NCBI RefSeq assembly: GCF_005938675.2
Contig: NZ_VCCH02000012.1
Coordinates: forward strand, 62,001 to 126,000
Direction: 5' to 3'
Length of the DNA stretch: 64,000 nucleotides
DNA from: Mycobacterium sp. KBS0706
Lineage (GTDB): Bacteria > Pseudomonadota > Alphaproteobacteria > DSM-16000 > Inquilinaceae
The notes below the pieces were generated by a model. It saw only the letters and a program-made list of their open reading frames with translations, did no database searches and was not told the DNA's origin. The position numbers and the translations under genes were made by a program. This document shows, piece after piece, positions 42,375 to 52,572 of the stretch (positions are counted from its first letter, which is position 1; every line of letters starts with the position of its first letter).

Positions 42375-42560
42375 CTAACCCCTCGCCTCATCGTCGCGGC
42401 CGGATTCGTCGTCCGGCGCACTCGTCTCGTCCTCGACCGCCGCCCGCCCCCGGCTCTGCGCCTTGCGCCGCGCCAGGTTGGCGCGCAGCGCCGCCGCCTC
42501 GCGCTCCTGGCGCGACGGGGCTGCGGGCTTGGCGGCCGGGGGACGACGCTGATCGGTCAT
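42375..42560 (-). CDS. small basic conserved protein
   Basis: 61 residues: a proline-rich basic start, a charged helix (SRQEREAAALRANLARRKAQ) and an acidic tail. Similar short ORFs with an ALRANLxRRKAQ helix are common in alphaproteobacteria; the function is unknown. It ends 3 bp before the dcd GTG. Confidence 0.65.
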   Translation of the reverse strand: MTDQRRPPAAKPAAPSRQEREAAALRANLARRKAQSRGRAAVEDETSAPDDESGRDDEARG

Positions 42561-42712
42561 TTCGGCTTTGGTATGGCCGATGCGACGCCGTTACGCAACC
42601 GGTGCGGAACGGTGGCGCGCACCGTTCCCGGAGACAATCGACAAGCCCCTCGGAAAAGCGCTTGCACCACCCCCGACGCTATGGCAGGTTCCGCGCCGCC
42701 TTGAAGGGCCGG

Positions 42713-42787
<75 letters not shown>

Positions 42788-42821
42788 GTATTCTCGACAT
42801 CCCGTTCCTCGCGACCGGCCG

Positions 42822-43829
42822 TCAGCTGCGGCGGTCGATGGTGCGGTGGAGCCGGTTTCCCTTCACGTCGCGGGCGAAAACGACCAACCCGGCGAATGCC
42901 GACGCGTCATCCGGGAACGCCGCGGTGAAGGCCTGGATCAAGTCCCGGTTGCGCCGGTCCGCATCGGCGTCGTCGGTCCACGGCCCGACATCCTGCACCA
43001 GCTTCAGAAACAGCTCTCCGCCGACATCGTAGGGGCCGATCTCGCCGATCGTGAAGGTCTGCCCGCCCAGGGACCAGGCACGGGGCCAAGCCCCCTGCAA
43101 CTCCTTCGGCCGCTGCAATGGAGCCGCATCGGCTTCCTTCCGAATCTCCGACTGCAGCGCGATCTGCAGATTCGGGCCGCGCTCCACCAGCCGCCCGGCC
43201 CAGTCATAGAGCAGGAAGGTGGTGAAGGCGTGGCCCTTGTCGCGTTCGCTCCTGGCCGCGTTCAGCAGGTCCATGACCGACCGCCCGGCGATCGTGGTCA
43301 GCGCCACCTGGAAATGGGCGACGCGCCAGTCCGGGCCGGCGATCATCCACAGGACGAAGGTCCAGCGCTGATGCCCGCTCTTGCCCTCGATAACGGCATA
43401 GCCCTGCTTCGCGGCCTTCCCGTATCTCACCGTGACCTTGCCTTCGGCCGGATCGAAGGTGCCGCAGGGCATCGCGCCGCCGCCCTTCTCCGCCCCGGTC
43501 AGAAGCAACGTGCGGCGGACGGCCGGATCCTGGAACGGGCTGACCTGGCTGGCGATCGAGCGCACGGAATTGTCGAAGCTGTCGCGCCCCATGGCCTGCG
43601 CAGCCTCGGGAGTCAGCCGGCCATAGGCACCGTCGAGATCGCCATCGACGACCCTGCGCGCGAAATCGAGCCCGGCCTGCTCAATGGCCGTGCGATCGCC
43701 GGCCGCGATCTCGTCGTCATGCTCACAGTGGATGGCGAAGAAGTGGATATCGAACTGGGCCGATGCCGGCGTGGCGCCGAGCCCCAGCCACACCGCGACC
43801 GCGGCGGCAATCACCACACCGAAACGCAT
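42822..43829 (-). CDS. secreted hypothetical protein
   Basis: About 335 residues with a signal peptide (MRFGVVIAAAVAVWLGLGAT, cut after ASA). The mature part has no recognised domain; it contains a helical region (AIEQAGLDFARRVVDGDLDG) like DUF4019/SnoaL-type accessory proteins and a beta-rich middle (GQTFTIGEIGPYDVGG follows later). It is probably periplasmic. It stands alone between tRNA-Thr and a small gene on the same strand. Confidence 0.7.
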   Translation of the reverse strand: MRFGVVIAAAVAVWLGLGATPASAQFDIHFFAIHCEHDDEIAAGDRTAIEQAGLDFARRVVDGDLDGAYGRLTPEAAQAMGRDSFDNSVRSIASQVSPFQDPAVRRTLLLTGAEKGGGAMPCGTFDPAEGKVTVRYGKAAKQGYAVIEGKSGHQRWTFVLWMIAGPDWRVAHFQVALTTIAGRSVMDLLNAARSERDKGHAFTTFLLYDWAGRLVERGPNLQIALQSEIRKEADAAPLQRPKELQGAWPRAWSLGGQTFTIGEIGPYDVGGELFLKLVQDVGPWTDDADADRRNRDLIQAFTAAFPDDASAFAGLVVFARDVKGNRLHRTIDRRS

Positions 43830-43904
43830 CACAGTCTCCGCGGCTACGCTCCGCAGATCAGTCTGGCGAAGATTCGCGAGAGGGGCGAGGGGCGGTCGCG
43901 TGCC

Positions 43905-44117
43905 TCAGCTGGCGATGCCCGCGGCCCGCGGCAGCGGCGCCGTGCGGCCGAGGTCGCGGGCGGCGCGCTCGGCATCCGGGACGGTCCGGAAATCATGTCC
44001 CTCGAGATGCTGGAACCGGGAATCGGAAGCGTAGAAACGGAAGCCGCGCTTCTGGGCGACGACAATGCCGACCGCCTCGCCCGCGACCTCGATCGTGAAC
44101 GCTTCGGAACGAACCAT
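43905..44117 (-). CDS. small conserved hypothetical protein
   Basis: 70 residues. The core FTIEVAGEAVGIVVAQKRGF, then RFYASDSRF and a short helix (VPDAERAARDL), is a small alpha/beta pattern that recurs in alphaproteobacteria as short stand-alone proteins. The function is unknown. ATG 44,117 is chosen because the upstream extension has a different composition. Confidence 0.65.
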   Translation of the reverse strand: MVRSEAFTIEVAGEAVGIVVAQKRGFRFYASDSRFQHLEGHDFRTVPDAERAARDLGRTAPLPRAAGIAS

Positions 44118-44483
44118 GATGGACCTCTGCGGAGACGGCGCACAGCGCCTGGCAATGACGGAAGCGACGGGAGAACAGGACGGCCGAGCCGTCAGTTCCG
44201 CCATCGCCCGGCCGGATGATCCGAGGTCGGGAGGGGCAGTCCGGTGCAGCTTGCCAACATCTCATCCTTCCGTGTCCTTGGCCGCGACCTTCAGAAGAAA
44301 GCGCCCGGCCCCTCGCCCTCTGCGGGGCGCGACTCGTCTGCTGGCATCAAGTGCTCGGCGGCCTTCATGAGGGGTCGCTCTTGCCGCCGACCCTCGCGCA
44401 GCGGGCGATGACTGTCAACGCTTAATACGCAGGCAATGCGCATAAAATTCATTGTCAAGTGAAGGTGATGTGAAACAGTAGTA
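44118..44483. other. 366-bp gap without a supported gene
   Basis: No frame here looks coding on either strand. The right end (44,420-44,483) is AT-rich for this genome, next to the convergent end of the DNA ligase gene, and could hold a promoter for the small leftward gene. No repeat or terminator with a clear T run was found. Confidence 0.5.
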
Positions 44484-46067
44484 TTACTCGACGATCATTC
44501 GTTCCAGCGTCTCCAGCCGATCGGCTTCGGCGGCCGGCTTGTCCCAGCGGATACGGTGGACCCGGGGGAATCGCATCGCGACTCCGGATTTGTGGCGGGT
44601 GGAGCGGTGGACACTGTCGAAGGCCACCTCGAGCACCAGGCGCGGCTCGACCTCGCGCACCGGCCCGAAGCGCTTGACCGTGTGGTTGCGCACCCAGCGG
44701 TCGAGCTGCGCCAGTTCCTCGTCGGTGAAGCCGAAATAGGCCTTGCCCACCGGCACCAGCCGCTCGCCCTCCGGCTCCGTCCGCCACGTGCCGAAAGTAT
44801 AGTCGGAGTAGAAGGACGACCGCTTGCCGTGGCCGCGCTGGGCGTACATCAGCACGGTGTCGAGGGTCAGCGCGCCGCGCTTCCATTTGAACCAGGGCCC
44901 CTTCGGCCGGCCGGCGACATAGTCGCTGTCGCCGCGCTTCAGCATCAGCCCCTCTATCGCCTGAGCCCGGGCGTTGTCGCGCAGCGTGGCCAGCTCGTCC
45001 CAGCTCTCGAACGGGATCATCGGCGACAGGTCCATCCGCGCCGGCCGCTCCCGCCCGATCCAGGACTCGAGCCGCACGCGCCGGGCGTCGAGGGGCAGCG
45101 GCCGCAGATCCTCCTCGCCCTCGAACAGGATGTCGTAGAGCCGCACCCAGGCCGGGTACTCCTGCATCATCCGGGCCGAGATCGCCTTGCGGTTCAACCG
45201 CTGCTGCAGGTCGTTGAACGGGGCGACGGCCCCGTCCCGCGCCACCAGCAGCTCGCCGTCCAGCACGGCGTGGAAGCGAATGGTGTCGGCCAGGTCTGGG
45301 AAGGCGCCGGTGACGTCGTCGCCGCTGCGCGAATAGATCCGCGGCGGCCGGTCGCCGCGGCCCACCACCTGCACCCGGATGCCATCCCATTTCCACTCCG
45401 CCCGGTAGGCGGCGGGGTCCAGCCCGGCGATGTCCTCGGCCTCCAGCGGATGCGCCAGCATCAGCGGCCGGAAGGTGGCGCGGTCGCCGATCTCCGGCTT
45501 CGGCCCCTGCCCCGACAGCCAGATAAACAGCTCCTCATAGGGCGGCTCCAGCGCGTGCCACAGCTCCTCGATCTCGTCGACCGGCTGGCCGCCCCATTCC
45601 GCCAGCGCCACCTTGGCGAGGCGCGCCGAGACGCCGATCCGCAGCGCGCCGGTGATGAGCTTCAGCAGGGCGAAGCGTTCCGACGCCGCCAGTGCGTCGA
45701 GCCAGCGTTCGATCAGCAGCGCCGCCGCGGCGCGCGAGGTGGCGCGCAGCTCCTCCACCACTTCGGTGATGGTCGGCTCGCGGTTGGCGCCCGGCTTCGG
45801 CGGCCAGATCAGCGCCACGGTCTCGGCCAGATCGCCGACGAAGTCGTAGGACCAGCCGAACAGCGCCTCGTCGACCCGCTCGATCGCCAGGTTGCGGATG
45901 GTCGAGGCCTTGGCCGCGGCGAAGCTCAGATTGCCGGTCAGCGCCGCCAGGGCCCAGCCGCGGTCCGGGTCCGGCGTGTGCTCGAAATAATCCGCCAGCA
46001 GCCGGAGCTTGCCGTTGCGCGACGGCATGTAGACCAGCCCCTCGATCAGCGCCGCAAACGCCTTCAT
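44484..46067 (-). CDS. ATP-dependent DNA ligase of the ligase-exonuclease-Lhr group
   Basis: 527 residues. N-terminal helical domain (1-200), then the adenylation domain with Lys226 of KWDG (EWKWDGIRVQVVG), later motifs DGELLVARDG, EGLMLKRGDSDYVAGRPKGP and WFKWKRGALTLDTVLMYAQR, and an OB domain with VEPRLVLEVAFDSVHRSTRH. It seals nicks in DNA. The exonuclease gene overlaps its ATG. Such pairs usually stand with an Lhr-type helicase and a phosphoesterase in a repair cluster; here the helicase is at 57.6 kb. Confidence 0.93.
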   Translation of the reverse strand: MKAFAALIEGLVYMPSRNGKLRLLADYFEHTPDPDRGWALAALTGNLSFAAAKASTIRNLAIERVDEALFGWSYDFVGDLAETVALIWPPKPGANREPTITEVVEELRATSRAAAALLIERWLDALAASERFALLKLITGALRIGVSARLAKVALAEWGGQPVDEIEELWHALEPPYEELFIWLSGQGPKPEIGDRATFRPLMLAHPLEAEDIAGLDPAAYRAEWKWDGIRVQVVGRGDRPPRIYSRSGDDVTGAFPDLADTIRFHAVLDGELLVARDGAVAPFNDLQQRLNRKAISARMMQEYPAWVRLYDILFEGEEDLRPLPLDARRVRLESWIGRERPARMDLSPMIPFESWDELATLRDNARAQAIEGLMLKRGDSDYVAGRPKGPWFKWKRGALTLDTVLMYAQRGHGKRSSFYSDYTFGTWRTEPEGERLVPVGKAYFGFTDEELAQLDRWVRNHTVKRFGPVREVEPRLVLEVAFDSVHRSTRHKSGVAMRFPRVHRIRWDKPAAEADRLETLERMIVE

Positions 46068-47080
46068 GCGCTGTCGTCCTCCTCGAAGCCGATCAGCGCC
46101 AGGGCCCGGGCGGCGCGGCCGGACTTGCGGACCTGGTGGATCAGCGCCTCCTCCCGGCCATGGGTGACCCAGACCTCGCCGGCTTCCACCTCCTCGATCG
46201 TGGCGCAGAGCTCGTCCCAATCGGCGTGGTCGGAGATGATGAGCGGCAGCTCGACCCCGCCCTGCCGGGCGCGCTGGCGCACCCGCATCCAGCCCGAGGC
46301 GGCGGCCACCACCGGATCCGGCAGGCGGCGCGACCAGCGGTCGGCGCTGGCCGAGGGCGGCGCCAGCACGATCTGCCCGGCCAGCTCGGCCGTGGACGCC
46401 TCGGTGGCCGGCAGCAGCGGCCCGAGCGGCACGCCGAGCGATTCGTAGAGATCGCACAAGGCCTGCAGCGCGCCATGGATATAGATCGGCCGGTCCCATC
46501 CGGCCTGGCGCAGCAGCCGGATCACCCGCTGGGCCTTGCCGAGGACGTAGACGCCGACCAGATGCGCCCGCTCCGGGAACAGGGCGATGGAGTGCAGCAG
46601 CTTGCCGATCTCCTCCCTGTCCGGCGGGTGGCGGAACACCGGCAGGCCGAAGGTCGCCTCGGTGACGAAGACGTCGCAGACCACCGGCTGGAACGGCAGG
46701 CAGGTCTGGTCCGGCCGGCGCTTGTAGTCGCCGGACAGGACGACCCGGCTGCCGGCATGCTCCAGCACGATCTGGGCCGAGCCCAGGACGTGGCCGGCCG
46801 GTACGAAGGTGACGTCGACCTCGCCGATCCGCTGGGTCTCGCCCAGTGCCGCCGGCTGCAGGCTGCGGCCGGCCTCCTCGCCGTAGCGGGCGCGCATGAT
46901 CGCCAGCGTCTCCGCCGTCGCCAGCACCGCGCGGTTGTTCGGCCGGGCATGATCGGAATGGCCGTGGGTGACCAGCGCCCGCTCGACCGGCCGCATCGGG
47001 TCGATATGGAACCCGCCGGGCACCACCAGCAGGCCCTCGGGCTGGACTCGGATCCACTGGTCGGGGCGGAGGGTCGGCAT
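46064..47080 (-). CDS. ligase-associated DNA exonuclease (metallo-beta-lactamase fold)
   Basis: 338 residues. Metallo-beta-lactamase/beta-CASP-like nuclease with THGHSDH (38-44), AGHVLGSAQ, SGDYKRR and later histidines (ISDHADW, WVTHG). It would trim DNA ends before ligation. ATGA overlap with the ligase gene. Confidence 0.92.
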   Translation of the reverse strand: MPTLRPDQWIRVQPEGLLVVPGGFHIDPMRPVERALVTHGHSDHARPNNRAVLATAETLAIMRARYGEEAGRSLQPAALGETQRIGEVDVTFVPAGHVLGSAQIVLEHAGSRVVLSGDYKRRPDQTCLPFQPVVCDVFVTEATFGLPVFRHPPDREEIGKLLHSIALFPERAHLVGVYVLGKAQRVIRLLRQAGWDRPIYIHGALQALCDLYESLGVPLGPLLPATEASTAELAGQIVLAPPSASADRWSRRLPDPVVAAASGWMRVRQRARQGGVELPLIISDHADWDELCATIEEVEAGEVWVTHGREEALIHQVRKSGRAARALALIGFEEDDSA

Positions 47081-47125
47081 GGCCTCAAGGATATGGGACG
47101 GATCGAGGCGATGCCAAACGCCGGT

Positions 47126-47542
47126 TCAGTCCAGCGACGCCACCGGGATCGTCTTGCATGGCAGGTCCTCGCCCTCGGCCCGCTTGCCCAGCCAGACGCC
47201 GGCGAGCTGGTCGGCGAAGTACCATTTGCCGCTGAACCCGGACCCGCCGTCCTTGAAGGCGAAGGTCACGCTGCCGGTGCCGAACTTGTCGCTCCAGGTG
47301 AAGCGATAGAGCCCCCCGCCCAGCGATTCGCCGTCGCTGAGCTGTCCGTCATAGGGGCCGGCGGTGGAGTCGATCACGTGGTAGCAGCCGCCGCGCTTCT
47401 CCGGCTGGAAGGTCAGCATCGACGGCGCCAGCACGCCGCCCGAGGTGACCTGCCCGCGATAGGTGCCGGCCGGCACCGCCTGCCCCTGGGCCAAGGCCGC
47501 GCCGGCGAACAGCAGGACGATCAGGAGAATGAGGCGGCGCAT
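47126..47542 (-). CDS. secreted hypothetical protein
   Basis: 138 residues with a signal peptide (MRRLILLIVLLFAGAALAQG). The mature part is beta-rich: AGTYRGQVTSGGVLAPSMLT, GLYRFTWSDKFGTGSVTFAF and FSGKWYFADQLAGVW, with two cysteines that could pair. It may be a small periplasmic barrel. No family was recognised. Confidence 0.7.
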   Translation of the reverse strand: MRRLILLIVLLFAGAALAQGQAVPAGTYRGQVTSGGVLAPSMLTFQPEKRGGCYHVIDSTAGPYDGQLSDGESLGGGLYRFTWSDKFGTGSVTFAFKDGGSGFSGKWYFADQLAGVWLGKRAEGEDLPCKTIPVASLD

Positions 47543-47582
47543 GGCCGGGATGCTGCCGGCTGCGGCGGCGCGGCGCAACCCT

Positions 47583-47851
47583 AGTCCGCATTTCTCACCC
47601 TCGTTGTGCCCTGCGCCATCGTCCCATGCCGGGAGGGCAGGAGAGCGGCGCAGCGCGATGCGGGGGCATCGGGCAAGCCGTTCGACGCACCCTCCCGGCA
47701 TGGGACGATGGCCCGAAGGGTCGCCTTGCGGCGGCCGCCTGCGGGCGCGGGCCGCTCGACCGTATGACCTGATACGCTCTTCGCAGCCCGCGCCCACATC
47801 CGACTCACCGCAAGGCGACGCAGGGCGCAAGGAGGGTGAGAAATGCGGACT
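47583..47851. repeat. 269-bp three-stem cloverleaf foldback element
   Basis: An outer 33-bp inverted repeat (47,583-47,615 with 47,819-47,851, 31 matches) begins AGTCCGCATTTCTCACCCTC. Inside are two independent stems: arm A, 22 bp perfect (47,616-47,637 with 47,690-47,711), and arm B, 12 bp perfect (47,720-47,731 with 47,808-47,819) with an inner 10-bp stem (47,743-47,752 with 47,786-47,795). No coding frame is credible. It fills the 367-bp gap between two divergent genes. Confidence 0.85.
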
Positions 47852-47909
47852 GAACCTTGCCTTTCGCCGACGGCGGACGCAGGGTGCGCGCGATCCGACG
47901 AGAGACTGC

Positions 47910-48833
47910 ATGACCCTGCCCGTCTGGTGCTTCGGCGCCGCCCATATCGACCGCCAGGCCCGCGCCCATCGCGCCGTCCGCCTCGGCACCTCGAACCCGG
48001 TGACGATCCGCACCAGCCTGGGCGGCGTCGCCCGCAACGTGGCCGAGACCCTGGCCCGGCTGGGCCTGCCGGTCGGCCTGGTCAGCCGCTTGGGGTCCGA
48101 CCCATCGGCCGAGCGGATCCTGGCGGAGATGGCGCGGCTGGGCCTCGATCTGTCCCTGGTCGGCCGGTCGGAGAGCAGTGGCACCGCCAGCTACACCGCG
48201 GTGCTGGAGCCTGGGGGCGAGATGGCGGTCGCGATCGCTGATATGGGCATCTATGACGAGATCGGGCCGGAGGCCCTCGCTCCGGCGCTGGCGGCGGCGC
48301 AGCCAGCCTCCGCGTGGTTCGTCGACGCCAACCTGCCGGCGGAGGGGCTGGCCGCGGTGCTGTCCCATCCGGGCCGGCCGATGCTGGTGGCGGTCGACGC
48401 CGTGTCCTCGCCGAAAGCCGAGAAACTGCGCCGCCTGCTGGGCCGCATCGACCTGCTGTGCCTGAACCGCGACGAGGCCGAGGCGATCACCGGCCAGCCG
48501 GTCGCCGACGAGGCCACGGCCTGGACGGCGCTGCGCCGGCTGCGGGCCGAGGGCGTCGGCCACGTCGTGCTGAACCGCGGCGATGCCGGGGCGCTGGTCG
48601 CCGATGCGGCGGGTGAGGCCGCAGTCGCCGCCTGCCCGGCGGAGATCGTCGACGTCACCGGCGCTGGCGACGCCGCCGCTGCCGGGACGCTCTACGGCCT
48701 GGTCACCGGGCTGCCCCTGGCCGAGGCCGCCCGGCTCGGCCGCGCCGCCGCGGCGCTGGCGCTGGAGGCGCCGACCGCCGTGCCCGACACCCTGACCGTC
48801 GACGCGCTGCGCCGGCGCGCCCTCTCCGCGTGA
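47910..48833 (+). CDS. psuK: pseudouridine kinase (PfkB family)
   Basis: 307 residues of the PfkB sugar kinase family: [33 protein letters not shown], and the catalytic [16 protein letters not shown]. It phosphorylates pseudouridine to pseudouridine 5'-phosphate for cleavage by PsuG, whose gene is next in the operon. The substrate call rests on that pairing. Confidence 0.88.
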   Translation: MTLPVWCFGAAHIDRQARAHRAVRLGTSNPVTIRTSLGGVARNVAETLARLGLPVGLVSRLGSDPSAERILAEMARLGLDLSLVGRSESSGTASYTAVLEPGGEMAVAIADMGIYDEIGPEALAPALAAAQPASAWFVDANLPAEGLAAVLSHPGRPMLVAVDAVSSPKAEKLRRLLGRIDLLCLNRDEAEAITGQPVADEATAWTALRRLRAEGVGHVVLNRGDAGALVADAAGEAAVAACPAEIVDVTGAGDAAAAGTLYGLVTGLPLAEAARLGRAAAALALEAPTAVPDTLTVDALRRRALSA

Positions 48834-48841
48834 GGATCCTG

Positions 48842-49755
<914 letters not shown>

Positions 49756-49759
<4 letters not shown>

Positions 49760-49837
49760 GTTGGGTTCGCGAAGGCGAACCCAACACTCCCGCCGTCGGA
49801 GCAGCCGCTGGGTTCGCGTGCCGCGAACCCAGCCTAC
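49756..49837. repeat. 82-bp double-hairpin element after psuG
   Basis: GTTGGGTTCGC pairs with GCGAACCCAAC (49,760-49,785), and GCTGGGTTCGCG pairs with CGCGAACCCAGC (49,807-49,833). The outer ends GTAGG and CCTAC also pair, making one inverted repeat. It starts inside the psuG stop codon and ends 14 bp before the convergent lpxR stop, so it may also act as a bidirectional terminator. Confidence 0.75.
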
Positions 49838-49850
49838 GCGACCAGGTCCC

Positions 49851-50924
49851 TCAGAACCGCCAGGACAGGGTGAAGGCCCCGTACTGGCTGAAATGGTCCT
49901 TCTGCTCCTCGAATTCCTGCGTCCGGTAGACATGGGTGTAGGCGATGCGGAGGTCGTCGATCTGGACCGCGATGCCGAGCTGCAGGTCGCCGACCAGCGG
50001 GTTCTTGGTAACGTGCGGGCTGTCCTCGAAGGTGTTGCCGTCGAGGAAGATGTTGCGGGCCACGGCCCGTCCCTCGACGCTGGCGAACAGGTACCAGCTG
50101 AAGCCGCTGGTCGGGATGAAGAAGTCCGACCCCGGCACGCTGGGCCGGATCCGCGGCGGCCCGTAATCGGCCGGCAGATCGAAGCCGAGCCGCACCGTGG
50201 CGCCGGCCGAGGCCTGGGTCAGCACGTTGCCGACGGTGGCGCCGACATAGGGTGACAGGTCGAAGCCGATGCCCAGCGGCGCCGCGGCGTACAGGCTGCG
50301 CCAGGTGCGCTCATAGCTCAGGAGCACGCCCGGCTCGTTGTTCAGCTGGTGCTTCCAGCCATGCGCCTTCTCCGCGCCGATGATGCCGTGCACCGTGTTC
50401 TGCACCTGCTCGCCGATGGCATAGGGGCCGACGACGCCGATCTGCAGTTCGAGCCGGTCCAGCCGGTCGCCCGAATCCGCCAGCACCGCGGCGCTGCCGT
50501 AGAGCCAGGCGGCATAGGGCCGGTCGTTCGGGTCCGGGTCGCGCAGCGAGATGTCCTTCGGCGTGTAGAGATTCTGGCCAAAGGACAAGGTGGACCGGAT
50601 CGGCGCGGCGTCGGGGAACAGCGGGAAGGCGCGGGCCGCGGTGGCGAGCCAGTCCGGCGTCCCGGTCTCCGAGCTGGTATAGGCGAAGCGGAAGCCGTTG
50701 GTGTAGCCGCGGTCGGTGTTGGCAAAGAGGTCGTTCTCGAGGCCGAAGCTGATGAAGGCCCCCGGATCCTCGTCCAGCGGCCGCGGCGCCTGTGGCGTCG
50801 AGGTGATGATCGCCGGCCGCTTCGGCTCGACCGGTACCTCCTGGGCTGAAGCGATGGCCGGCAGCAGCGCGACGCCGGCCACGACTGAAACTGAAGACCA
50901 CCGGAACCCGGTGCAAAAACCCAT
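49851..50924 (-). CDS. lpxR: LpxR-like lipid A deacylase (DUF2219)
   Basis: 357 residues with a signal peptide (about 1-27, cut after ASA). Outer-membrane barrel of the LpxR family, which removes the 3' acyloxyacyl group of lipid A: FGLENDLFANTDRGYTNGFR holds the Asn-Asp active-site pair, and GIIGAEKAHGWKHQLNNEPG follows the catalytic His. It ends in Phe (LSWRF), the outer-membrane insertion signal. Activity on this host's lipid A is assumed. Confidence 0.88.
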   Translation of the reverse strand: MGFCTGFRWSSVSVVAGVALLPAIASAQEVPVEPKRPAIITSTPQAPRPLDEDPGAFISFGLENDLFANTDRGYTNGFRFAYTSSETGTPDWLATAARAFPLFPDAAPIRSTLSFGQNLYTPKDISLRDPDPNDRPYAAWLYGSAAVLADSGDRLDRLELQIGVVGPYAIGEQVQNTVHGIIGAEKAHGWKHQLNNEPGVLLSYERTWRSLYAAAPLGIGFDLSPYVGATVGNVLTQASAGATVRLGFDLPADYGPPRIRPSVPGSDFFIPTSGFSWYLFASVEGRAVARNIFLDGNTFEDSPHVTKNPLVGDLQLGIAVQIDDLRIAYTHVYRTQEFEEQKDHFSQYGAFTLSWRF

Positions 50925-51013
50925 CCTGCTCCCCTTCCCTCACAGCCCGTCACCAGGCTCCTCGGCAAACGGAACGGCAGGGCAGCGCAACGGTTCCCGG
51001 CCGGAGGGGTGGT

Positions 51014-51613
51014 TCAGCGCGGGCGTTGCATGCTGAACACAGTGTCGAGCACGCCGTAATCCATATAGCCGAGCCGCGAGATCGCGCGCCGCGACGCGAG
51101 GTCGATGCGGCCATCGACGATCACCGATTCGTCGATATGGATCGACACCACCTCGCCGATCACGATGGCGCCCGGCACCGTCTCGCCCGCGGCGGTGGTC
51201 AGCGGCACCGACTTGACCCACCGGCATTCCAACGCCGCGGCGGCGGCCGCCACCCGCGGCGGCCTGACCAGCCGCGACGGCGCCATCTCCAGCCCGGCCA
51301 GCTCGGGCTCGCTGACCTCCGGCCCGACCGAGGCCGAGGTCGTGTTCATCTGCTCGCGCAGGTCCCAGGTGGCGAGGCTGGCCACGAACTCGCCCGTCGC
51401 CTCGGCGTTGCGTTGCGAATCCTTCGGTCCGCTGGGCGCAAACATCACCATCGGCGGCCGGTCGGCCACCGCGTTGAAGAAGCTGTAGGGCGCCAGGTTG
51501 ACCACGCCGTCGGGACTGATCGTGCTGATCCAGCCGATCGGCCGCGGCACCACCAGGGCCTTGAACGGGTCGTGCGGCAGGCCGTGATCGCGCAGCCGGG
51601 GTTCGTAATCCAT
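51014..51613 (-). CDS. flavin reductase-like FMN-binding protein
   Basis: 199 residues of the flavin reductase split-barrel family: VVPRPIGWISTISPDGVVNL, APYSFFNAVADRPPMVMFAP and DSQRNAEATGEFVASLATWD. It probably binds FMN and reduces flavin or a substrate; no partner oxygenase is adjacent. ATG 51,613 is chosen to match the family start. Confidence 0.88.
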   Translation of the reverse strand: MDYEPRLRDHGLPHDPFKALVVPRPIGWISTISPDGVVNLAPYSFFNAVADRPPMVMFAPSGPKDSQRNAEATGEFVASLATWDLREQMNTTSASVGPEVSEPELAGLEMAPSRLVRPPRVAAAAAALECRWVKSVPLTTAAGETVPGAIVIGEVVSIHIDESVIVDGRIDLASRRAISRLGYMDYGVLDTVFSMQRPR

Positions 51614-51691
51614 GGGTGATCTCGCGGTTCCGGGAACTCGATAGAAGAGGATACGGTGCCCGCGATTCAAGACGGACCGGGCCGGTGCGGG

Positions 51692-51925
51692 TCAGAACCC
51701 CACCCTGGACGTCCCTGCCTTGGCGTCCCGGAACCGGATCGCGACGACCTCCGACCGCAGGATCACGGTCTCGGTGCCCTCATGCGTCAGGTAGACGAGG
51801 TCGCGCGCGGTCCGCAAGTCGTGGGCCGGATGCTCGTGTCCGCCGCGGGTGAACAGCACCAGCGTCGCCCCCGTGCCGGCCGCCCGGAGCTTCTGGGCGT
51901 ATTCCTCGATGATCGCTGCGTCCAT
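51692..51925 (-). CDS. small hypothetical protein
   Basis: 77 residues. MDAAIIEEYAQKLRAAGTGA starts a helix, then strands (TLVLFTRGGHEHPAH, VYLTHEGTETVILRSEVVAI). No family was recognised. A good AGGAGG site precedes the ATG. Confidence 0.6.
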   Translation of the reverse strand: MDAAIIEEYAQKLRAAGTGATLVLFTRGGHEHPAHDLRTARDLVYLTHEGTETVILRSEVVAIRFRDAKAGTSRVGF

Positions 51926-52020
51926 GGCCTCCTCCTGCCCGGTTTCGGGCCGACGGTCAGGACCATGATGTCACCCGCAGCGCGCCTGTCGAGCCCATGC
52001 TGGACGAAGCAGCCCGGTTG

Positions 52021-52530
52021 TCAGAGCGCGACGCTGATGGCGAGCATTAGAAAACCGATCGCCGCCAGAATGGCTCTCACGACATGCGAGCGCTCCCATC
52101 GGTCGCGATAGGCGGTCCAGTTCTCCTCGACCGGCGTGTCCGAAGCGGTGCGATGCAGCGGGTCGAAGGCGAAGAAGCCCTTGCCCATGCGCTTCAAATC
52201 CCGGTTCCGCAGCCAGAACCCGTTCACCGGATGGGTCAGCAGCCAATAGACGGCGTGCATGGCGACCAGGGCGACGAACGCCGCCGCAACCCACCAGAAA
52301 TCGGCGCTGCCGATCGGCGTCAGCAGCAGCAGGACCAGCACGGCCACCATGCCCGCCGCCTCGCCGAGGCCGCCGGCCCAGGTGAAGCCGGGATAGTAGA
52401 TCGGCTGCACGGCCAGATACGCCTCCTTGCCGAGACGCATCTTGCCGGGCCGTTCCAGCGCATGGGCCAGGGCCGGCGTCAGGGCCAGCGCCACCAGGCA
52501 AAGGCTGAGCACCTCCAGGATCGAGAGCAT
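52021..52530 (-). CDS. DUF1772-like membrane protein
   Basis: 169 residues, four probable membrane spans (LEVLSLCLVALALTPALAHA; AAGMVAVLVLLLL; AAFVALVAMHAVYWLL; AILAAIGFLMLAIS). The arrangement, with a mid-chain PIYYPGFTWAG and VNGFWLRNRDL, resembles DUF1772-type proteins. The function is unknown. Confidence 0.65.
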   Translation of the reverse strand: MLSILEVLSLCLVALALTPALAHALERPGKMRLGKEAYLAVQPIYYPGFTWAGGLGEAAGMVAVLVLLLLTPIGSADFWWVAAAFVALVAMHAVYWLLTHPVNGFWLRNRDLKRMGKGFFAFDPLHRTASDTPVEENWTAYRDRWERSHVVRAILAAIGFLMLAISVAL

Positions 52531-52572
52531 GTGCCGTCTCCTCCGGTTCCCGAAGGAAACGGGCCGACTCCC

